Source: Xanthoparmelia taractica (Eukaryota > Ascomycota > Lecanoromycetes > Lecanorales > Parmeliaceae). From it: DNA of 64,000 bases. Shown here piece after piece: positions 8,705 to 21,400 of the stretch (within the stretch, counting starts at the first letter, position 1; each line of letters starts with the position of its first letter). A model generated the notes under the pieces. That model did not search any database. It saw nothing but the letters and a program-made list of their open reading frames with translations, and had not been told where the DNA came from. The stretch is taken from assembly GCA_033085395.1 (NCBI GenBank), contig JANQBS010000026.1, positions 186,001 through 250,000 on the forward strand, read 5' to 3'. The position numbers and the translations under genes were made by a program.

Positions 8705-9769
8705 TCATAGACGAATAGTAATACGAGCAGTCCCGTGTTGTAGGATGGTCCAGGCCCAACGTCTTCGGAAACTGTTGCAAATGTGGGTGACGGATGGTTT
8801 GTAGCTACTGAAAAATCTGACTACATACAAGCGATAGGGCTGAGTAGTGTCAAATTCCAACAGAAACCCTGCTGAAGCTCTAAGATAGAGAACGGACGCA
8901 TCATTGTACCGTTGTTGATGGTGAAACAGGTAGGCAAGGTTGTAAACGATGATCAATGTGTTTGGATGCTCGACTCCCAGCACCTTCTCATACCCTTCCA
9001 GCGCTCGTCGGTTCATCTCCTCGGCCGCCTCGTACTTCCCCTGATCCAGAAGCACCAATGCCACATTACTGAGGCTGATCAATGTGTCTGGATGCTCGAC
9101 TCCCAGCACCTTCTCATACCCTTCCAGCGCTCGTCGGTTCATCTCCTCGGCCGCCTCGTACTTCCCCTGATCCAGAAGCACCAATGCCACATTACTGAGG
9201 CTGATCAATGTGTCTGGATGCTCGACTCCCAGCACCTTCTCTCTCCCTTCCAGCGCTCGTCGGTTTATCTCCTCGGCCGCCTTATACTTCCCCTGACACT
9301 CAAGCACCGATGCCAGAATACTGACGCTAGTCAATGTGTCTGGATGCTCGACTCCCAGCACCTTCTCAGAACCTTCCAGCGCTCGTCGGGCCATCTCCTC
9401 GGCCGCCTCGTACTTCCCCTGATACTGAAGCACCGATACCAGTAAACTCAAGCTATCTAATGTGGTAGTGGCGATGTCCCCTGCTCGTTCTTGATAGATG
9501 TTATATGATTCCAAGGCTGCTTGATATGCAGAGACATATCTCCCTTGTCCCAAATTAAACCATCCGACGTTATATAGAAGAGCTGCACGGTGTCTTATGT
9601 CATTTTCTGATATGCATCTATGGCATAATACTGCTTGAGCATGCGCCAACATTGATTCACACGTTTCTCTATGCTCATGCTCACCGTTCGGGAACTCCTG
9701 CGCTAACAGCTGCAAAGCTTGGCCCGCGTAGTCCGTTTTCTCACTTCTCTGCTCTAGCCAGTAGTGCAC
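8705..9769 (-). CDS. Open TPR (kinesin light chain-like) segment of the NLR pseudogene
   Basis: This frame is open for 354 codons and could be called a gene by itself, but it is the C-terminal third of the decayed NLR. Tetratricopeptide units of 42 residues repeat with the signature KVLGVEHPDTL and Y-EAAEEMNRRALEG, the usual fungal TPR_10/TPR_12 pattern that forms a ligand-recognition solenoid. The last unit reads LYLRASAGF and is then interrupted: the following LLEFDTTQPYRLYVV stretch is translated LTR sequence (8773-8862), after which the frame is shifted and ends at 8705. I would not treat it as an independent functional gene without transcript evidence. Confidence 0.6.
   Translation of the reverse strand: MHYWLEQRSEKTDYAGQALQLLAQEFPNGEHEHRETCESMLAHAQAVLCHRCISENDIRHRAALLYNVGWFNLGQGRYVSAYQAALESYNIYQERAGDIATTTLDSLSLLVSVLQYQGKYEAAEEMARRALEGSEKVLGVEHPDTLTSVSILASVLECQGKYKAAEEINRRALEGREKVLGVEHPDTLISLSNVALVLLDQGKYEAAEEMNRRALEGYEKVLGVEHPDTLISLSNVALVLLDQGKYEAAEEMNRRALEGYEKVLGVEHPNTLIIVYNLAYLFHHQQRYNDASVLYLRASAGFLLEFDTTQPYRLYVVRFFSSYKPSVTHICNSFRRRWAWTILQHGTARITIRL
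8773..8862 (-). mobile_element. 90-bp solo LTR with 5-bp target-site duplication, inside the NLR
   Basis: On the minus strand it begins TGTTGGAATTTG and ends ATTTGCAACA. The copy at 60548-60638 ends TTCCAACA, giving 8-base inverted termini. GTTTC (minus strand) flanks both sides (8863-8867 and 8768-8772), a perfect 5-bp duplication. Removing the LTR and one duplication restores the family TPR ending (KTLGLDHPTTRDCSYYYSSM). The 95-bp insertion shifts the frame. Confidence 0.9.
8951..9454 (-). repeat. Four 126-bp tandem TPR repeats
   Basis: Units begin at 8951, 9077, 9203 and 9329, exactly 126 bp (42 codons) apart. The first two are identical apart from about one base; the other two diverge modestly. 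Such near-identity within a repeat domain is typical of fungal recognition proteins whose repeats are reshuffled. Confidence 0.9.
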
Positions 9770-9779
9770 TAATGCTTAT

Positions 9780-10880
9780 ACGAGTGAGTGAATCGCGTAT
9801 ATCTATCCCTCAATCTCTTGACTAATCAAAGCGAATCCGTCAAGCGTATCGATAGCTATTCTAAAGTCTACGTCTCTTTTAGCTAGCCGTCGTAATAGCT
9901 TCTCTAAGATTCGCTGTGAATTAAGCATCGCCATTAATAAGAGCAGCTTCGCCGTCTCGAGCTTATGTGTTAGAATCTGATCAAAGGATAACTTCCACGT
10001 TCGAAAGACCGAGTTAGGAAAACCACGCGGTCTCCGGTGATCTTGAAGCTCCTGACTTAGATAATCCGTTATATTCTACTTGTCTTTTTCAAGGGCTGCG
10101 AGATAACTTTGTATAGTCATTCGATTACGGTTCGTAAAAGTAGCAGCCTGCGTGATGGCTAGCGGAATATATCTCAGGACATCTAGGAGCTTTTCTGTAC
10201 TGTGTTTATCAAAATAACCCACGGCTCCTTTCGCTTTCGATTTCAATAACTATATCGCTTCTTGAGATAAGAGTGACGGCACCTTTATATATAATTCTCT
10301 ATAGGCAAGATCTTGACCGAGAAGTCTGCTTCTTGTCGTAACGAGCAATAATTTCTGAGGATTTAAGATACTTGGAAGATAGTCGTTTAAAGATCTCTAA
10401 GTTCGCGTAACAGTAGTAGGTAATGAAGCCGATTCAGGTGAAGAGAAAAAGAATTCTACATTGTCGGCGTTATTCAAATCATAAGCTAACTTTCGTCTTT
10501 CTCGTTGAGCCATTTGAAGGCCAGTTCACACGGATCAGTCCTTGGCTCGTCACACGCAGGAAGTTTTAGGCTCCGCGCAATGTTCTGATAGGCCTGTATA
10601 AATGTAGTAGCGCTGATTGCGTACACCCAGAAGACATAACTCTGTGAATGAGATTGCCGAAATCTGTAAGCGTACTTAATGGCGATCTGGGATTTTCTGA
10701 CACCTTCGGTCAGTGTCTATAAGAGCTTATTTAAAGGGAAGATTCTATATCCAATTGCTCCCATTTCACATAACGAAACGCGATGGTGCATTTGAAGCTG
10801 CTCCTCCATTTGGGAGAATATGTCTTTTCGGTCAATGAAGTTGTAATCTCTCTGGAACGGCACGGAGAAGAGAGGCTCAA
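9780..10880 (-). pseudogene. NB-ARC region of the NLR, with stops and a broken P-loop
   Basis: Minus-strand frames give VPFQRDYNFIDRKDIFSQ, RVSLCEMGAIG, then after extra bases GVRKSQIAIKYAYRFRQ, SYVFWVYAISATTFIQAY and KLPACDEP, a typical fungal NB-ARC core. After a frame change near 10490 come NNADNVEFFFSSPES, LLLVTTRSRLLGQ, LRYIPLAITQAA, FRTWKLSFDQI and IHSLV-stop-ALVHYWLEQ, where the stop TAA sits at a family Gln (CAA to TAA). The Walker A lysine and serine survive but the third glycine is Arg. Confidence 0.8.
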
Positions 10881-11066
10881 CTAATGCAATCATGGGAAGA
10901 TCAGCTACACATAATCTAGAATCTGGCATTTATTCATTGACTATGACGAAAAGGTGTTCAATATCCTCATCAACCTCTCGTTCTCTTACGGTAAGGAAGT
11001 GATCTCCACGTCCTAGCCTACTCCTCCCATGCGCCCACGCAGTAAACATCAGCGGAGTCTACTCAC
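10881..11066 (-). other. Intron between phosphorylase and NB-ARC exons
   Basis: A consensus donor GTGAGT (11066-11061) and acceptor CATTAG (ending 10881) flank 186 nt. A CTGAT branch-like sequence lies upstream of the acceptor. Joining the exons keeps phase (K-M-V-E-P-L-F). Confidence 0.7.
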
Positions 11067-12036
11067 CCATTTTCGTAGCTATCGCAGTCGCCACCTGCGT
11101 ATGACTAAACGGTTTTCCTGGGATGCAGCAGAGGAGCTCCTTAGCATACGCCGCGGCCACCGCCGCTGCATAAGGCTGCCAGCGCTTGTTTTTGTGTGTA
11201 TCGGCATAATCGCATATCCCTCGGATCACTAGACAGGGAAAGTTGTCCATGAGACCAGCCGCCTCCATCTCAAAGCATAGCACGTTGAGCTCTTTGCGTA
11301 GTCTTTCTCGCGTTGCTCCGTCCCTCATCACTTGATTCCCTGACGCGATTAACCCATAGTGAATTGCGGGAATTTCGTCTTCACGGTCAGCTCGAGTGAT
11401 CAGCCGATCAGTTTCACAATAAGCGCACGTCGCTTGGCCGGCTCGATGATCATAGTCTGCCTCAAATAAGTGATCCTGCTGTGCGCCCTGATATGCACTA
11501 GTCTTTTGCAGCTTTGGATATTTTGACAGCATTTGTGATAGATGTCTTGGAAGTTCTGCCTCCTGCATCATATGTCTGGCATGTAAACTGCTCACAGCGT
11601 TGAGCAGCACATCAGGCGATCGATTCAGCGACCCTGTCCGCACGAATTGTCCTTCTTGAACGGTTTTCCCAAAGTTATACTGGATCACTCCACCAGACGT
11701 CTCGGTGGGTTTGCTGATCACCACATCACCCAGTCGAATATCGTTCTCCACGCTCGGAGCTCCATCGCCAATATCAATTATTAGATCAAATATGATTGAG
11801 GGAAAGGTAGATCGGATATGACTCGCCACGATGGCAGCAGAAGTATTGCCCGTCACTTCGGACGGTAAACACGCAATGGCCACGTTCTGCCTGTCAATTC
11901 GTCTCAGGGCGTAGTTGTTGGTGTCATGGGAGTCCTAGGGGAGAGGATCATGGTGTTCGTCTAGCGTGGCCACCGCGGCAGCCAGCTTCGTCGGCAACGC
12001 ACATATTTATCTTACGGTGTAATCTTTATGCTTCAT
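11067..12036 (-). pseudogene. PNP_UDP (nucleoside phosphorylase) exon of the NLR
   Basis: From 11883 to the exon end the frame is open and well conserved: ENDIRLGDVVISKPTET, then HYGLIASGNQVMRDGATRER, then LCFEMEAAGLMDNFPCLVIR and GICDYADTHKNKRWQPYAAA. These are hallmark segments of the fungal NLR-associated phosphorylase-like domain, a predicted sensor or enzyme module. Upstream of 11883 two stops interrupt the N-terminal ALPTKLAAAVATLDE segment. A shortened protein of 274 residues from 11883 is conceivable, but it would lack the first strand and read through the intron donor to the stop at 11059. Confidence 0.85.
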
Positions 12037-12327
12037 CTCTTTCACGGCGCATCATATGAGCGCGTGGGATCGTTCTACTACCTGGTCAATTTCTAAGGTA
12101 GTCGCTTTGGGCAGCTGATGATAAATCTCGGAAGCTTTCTGAGGTTTTATTCTAATGGAGCCTCGACGCTGTTAATTAAATGGTAGAGAGAAATTCATGT
12201 TACTATTACAGGTGAATACTGTTGTAACATCCTTAATGAAGACAGCCTATTGGGATCTCACAAGGCTGATGTTGCGCTTTTCTGCCTTGTTTGGCGGCAC
12301 GGCCCACCGGTTAGCCTCGCCCGCTAA

Positions 12328-12437
12328 TACTCTTTTTTGCAAAACCCTGTGCGGGAGCTCGGCCTTGGCGGACCACCCCGCTATTTTTTGCCTGGACGAT
12401 CATTCAAGAAGAGTAGGAGGTATATCACGATATATAG
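12328..12437 (+). repeat. 110-bp dispersed repeat, copy 1
   Basis: It matches the reverse complement of 38505-38614 over 110 bp without gaps. I count about 11 differences, all transitions, as RIP would produce. It sits in the last GC-rich DNA before the AT-rich compartment. The 98-codon plus-strand frame over it (12197-12493) is not supported by the second copy. Confidence 0.75.
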
Positions 12438-12439
12438 GT

Positions 12440-15400
12440 GTAGAATCGTTCAAATTTGAGGCCGTGTATAGTCCATTTGCCACCCAGAGTTAATATAACT
12501 ATTTCGTAGCCTTCTAAGTCATCCACATCATCTATCTCACTATCGTTATTATATCGCCGTTTATCTCAGCGTCTATTCGACCCTTATTTAAAATAAGTTC
12601 GAATAGAGCTATAGCAATAACGTTATTCTAGCTAGTCTATACGCTATATATATTCGTGCTTTATAGAAGCTAAAAGCTCTTTAAATTTAATATAATATCG
12701 TCTTTATTTCGAATTATCGATAAAAAGTAAAGTTGAATTTTTAATTTAGAATTTACGACCCGCTTCGTTAGCGAGTTTTATACGCGACTAGCGTAAGTAG
12801 TAATTAAGCTTTTTCGTTAGTAGTCGTTAGCACGAATAATAATTTTACTCTTATCGTTAGCGATCGATAGTATAAATAATAACTTTACTTTATCGTTAAT
12901 AGTCGATAGCGCAAATAGAAACTTATTCTTAATTATTAATAGTCGTTAATATATATAATAATTAGTTTTTAATTATCGATCTCGATTAATAGTATTAATA
13001 AGTCTTTTTTATATATTAATAGATATTAATACGATAAATATTTTATAATCTCTTAATATTTATTTATTAACTATTATTATTTATATATTAAAGTATTCTA
13101 TAGATTAGCTTATTGTTATTACTTTCTAATACTATAACTCGAGTCTTTATAATCTCTTAATCTTTTATATACTCTCTTTATCGCTCTTATATTAATTATT
13201 AAAATCTAAATTATAGATATTATTATATCAATTTTAATTAATATAATTATTAATATAAAAGATTTCTCTATTTTTAATCGTAGCGAGAATAAGATAGACG
13301 CTTCTTTTAATATATAAAAGTTTATAAAATCGATAATTTTCTATCGTGCGTGAATTAACTATATTAAACTATTATATTCGTTTTATCTCTATTATATTAT
13401 AATATTCTTATATCTATTCGTTATATTAATATTTAAAAACGTCTATTAGAGTATCTTAACTTCGTTACGATTTTTTTTTTAATCTTTATTATAATTTATA
13501 TCTATTCTATTAACTTACTACTTTAAAATATTAATATCGTCGCTTACTTTATCTCGAATTCTTATATTTATATATAGTCGCGTCGTTATATCTTATTAAT
13601 AATTTTTAATATCGATACGTATTTAATAAGATTCTTTTTTAGACGATCGAGATTAGATAAGTTATTATCTATAATCTTTTAGCTAATAATTAATCTAAAA
13701 ATAATTATAAAATAATTATTTATTTAAATATGATCGATCTCTTGATAATCTATATTTACGTTAAATTAAAGCTTATTATAATTTATATTCTTTATACGAT
13801 CTACTTTAATAAACGAGATAAGAGTCTTTATAAAGTTATTAAATTATAATTAATCTACGATAATCTTTATTTCTCGCTATATCTTATAATTATATTTATA
13901 TTATATCTTTAAAGACTCGTCGTTAATTAAATTAAAATTTTATTTTAAATTATTTAGATTTAAACGATATTTAATAGTAATAGATTTATCGTTTAAACTA
14001 TTAATAACTCTAAAGGTTATCTCACTTTCTTAATATAAGATTATATTCGTTATCGCTACTATATTAATATTTCGTATATTATAATTTATTATCTATTTAA
14101 GAAAATTTTCTGGCTTATTTATTAAGAAATAAACTCGCTTTAATATTTTTATATATACGCGCTTAGAGATTTACGTATTATATTTATCTAATGTATCGTA
14201 AACTTGAATAATAATAATATAGTGACTTATAGCGTGCTATTTAATAAAGTTAAGATATTCTTTATTCGTATTATTTTCTATCGACTAATACTCGCGTAAG
14301 ACTTTCTTTAATAGATTTATTCTAAATTTCGCTATAAATAAATATCTTAGACTTTCTTTATTATAAGAGCGATATCTTATTAATATTATAAAGTCGACTA
14401 TCGCTTAATCTATTTATAGTAAATTAAGAAAGTTCTTAATAAGTAATAACGTAAAAATCGATATTAATTATCGTAATATTATCTTTTTCTCTTCTCTTAT
14501 TTATTAACTTACGCGATTAAAATATAAGAATCTTCTAAGATTAATAAAATAAGGAATTTATCGAAATTAATCGTCTAGTATATTTTATATCTTAACTTCT
14601 ATGCTTTTAACTTTAATCGCTTTCTAAAATTACATTATTATATACTTTATTATATCGTGTATAAAGAAGTTATATAATATATTAAATATCTAAGCGATAT
14701 AAACGTTAAATGGATAATATTTTTAATTAAAGTTCGAGATATTATACGTATTTATTTTCAACGAAATATACGACTTATATCGTTATCTAAAAAATCGTAA
14801 TTTCGTTAAGTCGTAAATACGAGTTTTATAATTTATATATAAATTCTCGCGCTCGTCGAGAGCGATCTTATAAATAAAGTAATAACGATTACTCTTAACG
14901 AAGATAATAAGTATTTACTTCTTATAACTATTCGTTATAATAGCTAGAATAAAATAATATCTTTAAATAACGCTATTCGCGTATATTAAATTAATTTTTA
15001 TTTTAAAGTATTTCTTTAGCGCTAATAATATTAATATTAACGTAAAACACGCAAAGCGACGTTAATAGCGACGTACGTCTTAATATATAGTCTATTACGT
15101 AGTAATAGATCTCTATTCTAACACGCTTATAAATAATAAATATAAGTTTTAATAATATTAATTCTAGACGTCGAGAAGCGCGTCGCGTCTTGCGATTAAG
15201 ATTATCTATAGTAGTATAAATCGATTACGTCTATTAATCTTCGTGTATCTAAGATAAATATATTTTATTCGTTATCAATATAATTAAAATAATAATAGCG
15301 TTAAAGAAGAGCTAATCTTATATCTTTTATTATTAATTTATAATATATATCTCGCTAAAGATTAATTCTTTATTTATATTTCGATATCGAATCGAAGTAT

Positions 15401-18400
15401 ATATTATATTAGAGACGAAAGAAACATAATCGATTATAAAGTCTATTAAGTTTATTAAATTACGATAAAGAATATTATATTTAATAGCTAATAGCTCTTT
15501 TTTAAATAAAAATAATTCGATCTCGAAGCGTTTTTATTACTCGATTAAGATAATCTTTTTAATTATATATATCTTCTTCTTTAATATAGTTATATTATCG
15601 AAACTAGCGATATCTTAAAACGATCTTAGACGTGTATCTTTAAAAACCTTATTTATAACGTTATTTGATAATTTAAATTTATATATTTAATTAATTAAAG
15701 CGTAATTAGTCTTAGACTCGAATAGTCGCTACGCTACGTTAAGATCTTTTAACGATAAGACTATAATCTTATTTATTTCTTTTTCATAGATCTATCTATA
15801 TTACGAGCTTTAAAATATATCTTTACGCTAATTATAATAAGTAAGAAAAAGCTATAAGATCTCTACGATAAAATAGTACTAATCGCGCTACTAGATATAT
15901 CGATTAATACGTGAATCAAATTAATATCGCGCTCGTAGATCGAGAGATTATTAACTTTATCTATATTTAGAATAAACATTAATTTAACTAATACTTTAGT
16001 CGTAATTAATATTATTTCTTATATATTAAAGATATCTTTAGTACTATTCTCGAGATTTATATTAATATTAAGTATATCTCGAAATATATTATTATTGAAA
16101 GCGCTAATAATATTAGCGTTAGCTAAGAATATATTTATTTATTATCTAAGATCGATAAGCTTTTAGCGAGATCGCTACTTAGTAAGACTAAGAGTCTCTT
16201 CTTATCTATTATTTAGTATTTATTTATAAATAGTAATCTAAGTAGATATAAAGAAGCTACTACGATCGTATATTTTTATTTACTCGATATTACGCTTTTT
16301 ATATTTAGCTAAATAACGCTCGAGTTTACTATTATTAATATATTATTTTTTATAAATAAGATATTAATATTTTATTATTATTAAAGAATATTTTAGTCGC
16401 GTTTCTATATTATTATAATAATCGACGCTAACGCTTAGAGTAATTTAAGTTCGTTAAGATAATCTTTATTAAATAAACTTATTAATTATAGCGTAAATAA
16501 TAACTAGTTATAGAGAAGTTTTTAGATCGTATTAATATATTTAGAATTAATCGAGACGAGCTTTAATCTACTTATAAATTCTATTAATTTAATTTATTTT
16601 TATTTAAATCTTTTAACTTCTTCACGTCGATAATATAGACTAGATTTTAAATTATAAGATTATTTAAGATTTTATAATAATATACTATTTAAAACGTACG
16701 TAGATAGTCGAATCTTAGTCTAGAATAAATTTAAAAGTTTCGTTAATTATATATAGAGATCTTAAGAGCGTCTTTTAGCTAATATATTCTCTTATATTAA
16801 TTATTAATATCTTAATATAAAGCTATTTATTATATTTATTCGTCTCTCTTACTTCGAAGAAGTTTTTATCTTTTATTTCTTTTAATTCGCGAAGCCTTAT
16901 ATTCTTTAATTCGTTAACGTTCTCGTTAAGTTACTATTAAGCGTAATTCGTATATCGTTAAGAATCGTTTTATTAGCTTAAATCTTTATCGCTCTTCTCG
17001 TCTATATATCTTAAATATTATATTTTAAAATTAGATTTCTCGCGTTTCGAGATATATTAAACTTTTAAGACTTAATATTTTATTTTTAAATAACTCGAAT
17101 TCGTTTTATAATTAAGAAAAGAAAAAGAGTAGAATTATACGTGAGAAAGAAAAGACTTATTAATCTAAATATACGTATTAAATCTTATCGACTATTAATA
17201 ATTATAAGCTTCTTTATTTATATTAAGAAATAATAAGAGTTATAAGAAAATTAGATAAATTTAGTTTATAAATATTATTTATATAGTCTAGATATTCGAG
17301 CGAGAATAATATTAAGAGAGAAATCGTGATATTCGACTTAAAAAAATTTGCGAAGATATTATATTTATATCATAAACTATAGATATTAAAAGATAGTAAT
17401 TTATATAAATCGTTTAATAGTTAGCGTTAATGTTAAAAAGATAATATTTAATAATTTAATGCGATAACGCGTAGAAGTGAAATTAATAAAGATTCGACGT
17501 TTATAAGATAGTCTTAGTAATGAGAGATGCGAACGATAAAAGACGCGAAGTCGATCGTAAAAGTTATAATTATAAATAGCTTAAGAGAGAAGCGATCTTT
17601 GACTTTAAAGAGACGTAATAGACTTAATTAAAGTAATTAATTATAGTAGTCGTGTAAATATTTAAAATAAGATATATAGAAGTTATAATAGCGACTTAAA
17701 GAAAGATTATAAAGTTAATCGTAAAAGAGTTATATATATATTTATATTAGAATATATAGAAGTCGTGATATTAACTTAAGAGAATTATAAAGTTAATCGT
17801 AAAAATATTAAATATATATTAAAGATAAAGACGATTGACGCGACGTTCTATATCGTCGAGCGAATTCGAAATCTAGATATATATTAATAGCAATAAAGAT
17901 AATAGTAATATTTTTACGAATACTTATCGAAAGAGATAGTAATAAATAAAAGTCTAATTATAATCGAGATATTAAAAATCTATTTCTTATTTCTTATTTT
18001 TCTCGTAATTAAGAACGAAGCTCTCTTCTTTTTCTTCGTTATCGCGTCTTCGTAAATTATCTCTAATCTTATTTTAATAATATTTTTTATTTTTATATCT
18101 TTTTAATAATAATATTAAAGCTCTTAATAATAAATAATTTTTTTATTAATATCTCGTTTTATCTTCGTCTTCTTAATCTTTATATTTATTTTAAATATTC
18201 TTTCTTTTTTATTATCTTTTTCTAGCGTTGTTATTTTATTTAGAAAGCTAATTATATTTAAAGTCTTCTATATTATAGTTTTTTAGTTTTTCTTTTAAGA
18301 TATATTAGATAATAGCGACGACTCGTATAATAAACGTATTATATATATAAAATTATTAAAATTATAATTCTCTTAATTAAATAATATATATAGCTCTCTT

Positions 18401-21400
18401 TATTAATCGTAATAATATTCTCGATCTTTAATCTTAGTTACGTATCTCGTTATATTAATATTTTCGATATTAATCTAAACTTTATACGAATAACTTAAAG
18501 AATTATAAGTCGCTAGTATTATACTCTTTTTATTAAATTCTATAGATTACGTCTAAAGATTTTTTAACTTCTTAATAATTAAGAGATAATTAACTATAAA
18601 ATTATTTAAATAATAAAAATTTAATAAATTTTTAAAGCGCTCGAGATCGCTTATAGATAGAGAATAATAAGCGATTAATTTTATCGAAATAATATTATAT
18701 AAATTAATAGATACGATCTTAACGATCTCGCTAATATATTCGATTAAATTAATCTTATCTATCGATACTTTAGATGCTTTAATAACGCGAGTTAATATCG
18801 TAAAGTCGCTAGCTATATCTTTATTTTCCTTAATATTAGTCTTAATAGACTTATCGATCTTAATAGATCTCTTAGTTAATAAACTATTCGAAATCTTAGC
18901 GATCTTCTTTTCTAATTTCGTAATTATAATATTTATCTTCTTAATAATAATATTTATCTTCTAATTATCTTTCTCGTTAATTACTTTCTTTATAGTCTCT
19001 TTTCTTATAATCTTATCTTTCTTACTCTTCTTATTCTTCTTTACTTTATTCTTTTTCTCTATATTATAAATAACTTTTATTTATCTTACTAATATTATTA
19101 TAATTATTATCGACTTTTATAGTCTTTTTATTAATATTCTTATATAATTTACTAATATTATCGTAATTATTTATAATAACGTTAGTCTCTACGATCGTCT
19201 TAGTAATAAAATCTTAAAAGATTAGATTATTTATAAATATAATATCGTATTCTTTAGATATATTTATTTCGAAGTCTAGCTTATTTGTTACTTTAGAGAT
19301 CGAGAGCGAAATCGAAGTCTTTACTTTATATTTTTTATTAATAGCTAAAGAGCGAAGATTAAATCTCACGATATTAATTAACTATTAAATTATTATAAGA
19401 GAGATCTCTCGTCTTTATACTAACTCGCGTATTATTAAATAACTCTAATTATCGCGAAGTATAATAATATTAACGTTAATAGATATAAATTCTTAATCGA
19501 AAATTAATTTATTATTTATAACGCGATATATTAAAAGACGACTCGTATCTAAGACTTCGATATCGAGATTAACTTTATTATCGATATTCGCGATCTCGAT
19601 ATTATAGTTATTAATATTATTTATATCTTTAATTAAAATATTAATATTATTTATATCTTTAATTAAAATATTAATATTATTTATATCGTTAATTAAAATC
19701 TTAATATTAATAAAGTCGAGTAAAGTTATAAGCTTATCGTTATAATTATTATTTAGATATCGATTTATAAACTAATTAATAACTATCTAATTAGTAATCT
19801 CTATTATTAGATTATTACACTTCGCTATTAATAAGAACTTCGCTTATATATCGATTATATCTAATTACGATTAAATTAGTAATTAAATCTTATTTTTAAT
19901 CTCGTAATTAAGTTATTAAAATAAGAACTAAAATTTAAAATAAATTTACTTTAAATTAAGAATTTTAAGTTAAATTTTATAATTTATATTAATTTAAGTA
20001 TTAAAATAAAAGCGTATATATAAAAATTATTAAATTTTCGTAAATTTAAATAAATTTAAACTTAAAAAGAAATTTAAAATCTTAAAAGATCGAGTTAAAA
20101 AATTTTAAGTTAAGTTAAGAAAGTAAAATTAAAGTTAAATAAATTTTAGAAAGTTAAGTTTAATTTATAAATATTAATAATAAATAAGAATAAAGTTTAA
20201 AGCTTAGATTATAAAAAATAAATTTTAAATATTAAACGAGAAAAGCGTAGTTTATATATAAGTTTATATATTTAAATCTTTAAAGAATTTATCTTTTATA
20301 AATATTCTTAAGTTTAATTTTTTCTTAATTATCTATATATTTTAATTTAATATATTATTATAAGTCGAAAATATAATTAAATTTAAATTACGATTTATTA
20401 CGTCGCTAATATCGATCGAATTATTTATAATTACTTTAATTATTATATTGATAATAATTTCTTATATTTTAGAGTTAGCGAGACGAAATATATCGCTTTT
20501 AAAGCTAAGAAACTTAATTTATAGCGTTATTAATAGATATAGAAGCGTAGATAAAAAATAATAATATATTAGAAAAATACTTAGTCTAAGAAGCTTATAA
20601 AATAAATAATATAATATAATTATAATAAAGACTTAATCGATACTTATCTTAATGGACGAAATCTAACGAAGCGTATATAATACTCGAGAGAAAACTCTTC
20701 GTATTCTTAATATCGTTTAATTTAAGAAAATACGTATATTATTTAATAGAGACTTAAATAGAAAGAATATCGCTATTTAAAAGATTTAATAATATTAAGA
20801 TTAATAAATTAATTAACTAAATCTTAGCGATTAGAATAAGCATTATCTTAAGTATATAGCTCGCGTCGCTACACGTTTTACTTTTATTATTACTCGAGAT
20901 CTAAATATTTAAATAGCTATTTAACGATTACATAGTGATAAGTTAAAGCGAGATAATATAAGAAGAATTATAAGTAAAGACTAAATTAAGATACATAGTA
21001 TATTTAAAGATTAGCTTATAATCTTACGCGCGAAACTATTATTAATCGTATCTAAATAAGCGAAATACGCTATCGAGAATAATCGATAGCTATTGTTAAT
21101 AACGAATAATAATATATATTCTATAAAGATACTATTTAATATTAAAAAGCGATAAAGAAAATAACGCTTAGAATAATATAAGCTAAGTCTTACGAAGAAT
21201 ATAATAAACGATTAAAATTAAGATAAGAATAATAAAGAATAGAGCGAGAACGATAAAGAGTAGAACGAGAATAAATAAGATTAGAATAAAGAAAATAAAA
21301 AGTAGAATAAAGATAAGTAAGATTAAAATAGAGATAATAAAGAGTAGAATAAAAATAAGTAAGATTTAATCGAGAATAATAATATTATTAAAAATAAAGT

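Larger units (their letters stand above)
8670..12036 (-). pseudogene. Decayed NLR-type gene: nucleoside phosphorylase, NB-ARC and TPR domains
   Basis: Fungal NLR proteins of this architecture (PNP_UDP, NB-ARC, TPR) are thought to act in non-self recognition and cell death; this copy looks dead. The original start is probably the ATG at 12036 (MKHKDYTV). In-frame stops occur at 12007-12009 (family Trp of YTVGWICALP) and 11935-11937. Exon 1 (phosphorylase domain) ends at 11067. A 186-nt intron (11066-10881, GTGAGT...TTAG, phase-consistent) joins it to the NB-ARC exon beginning EPLFSVPFQRD. The P-loop is split by about 46 extra bases (10705-10750), and there is a frame change near 10490. About five stops follow before the TPR region. 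The original C-terminus can be traced past a solo LTR to a stop at 8670 (SSMIREMEGQGRDV). Most stops fit C:G to T:A change. Confidence 0.85.

Noticed and set aside
8912..9445. Plus-strand repetitive frame of 177 codons
   Set aside because: Complement of the 126-bp TPR repeats; the periodicity comes from the real gene on the minus strand.
12197..12493. Plus-strand frame of 98 codons across the 110-bp repeat
   Set aside because: The second repeat copy does not preserve the frame beyond the repeat, and no protein similarity is evident.
19611..19710. Tandem 30-bp repeats considered as a CRISPR array
   Set aside because: Only three directly adjacent units without spacers, in a eukaryotic genome.
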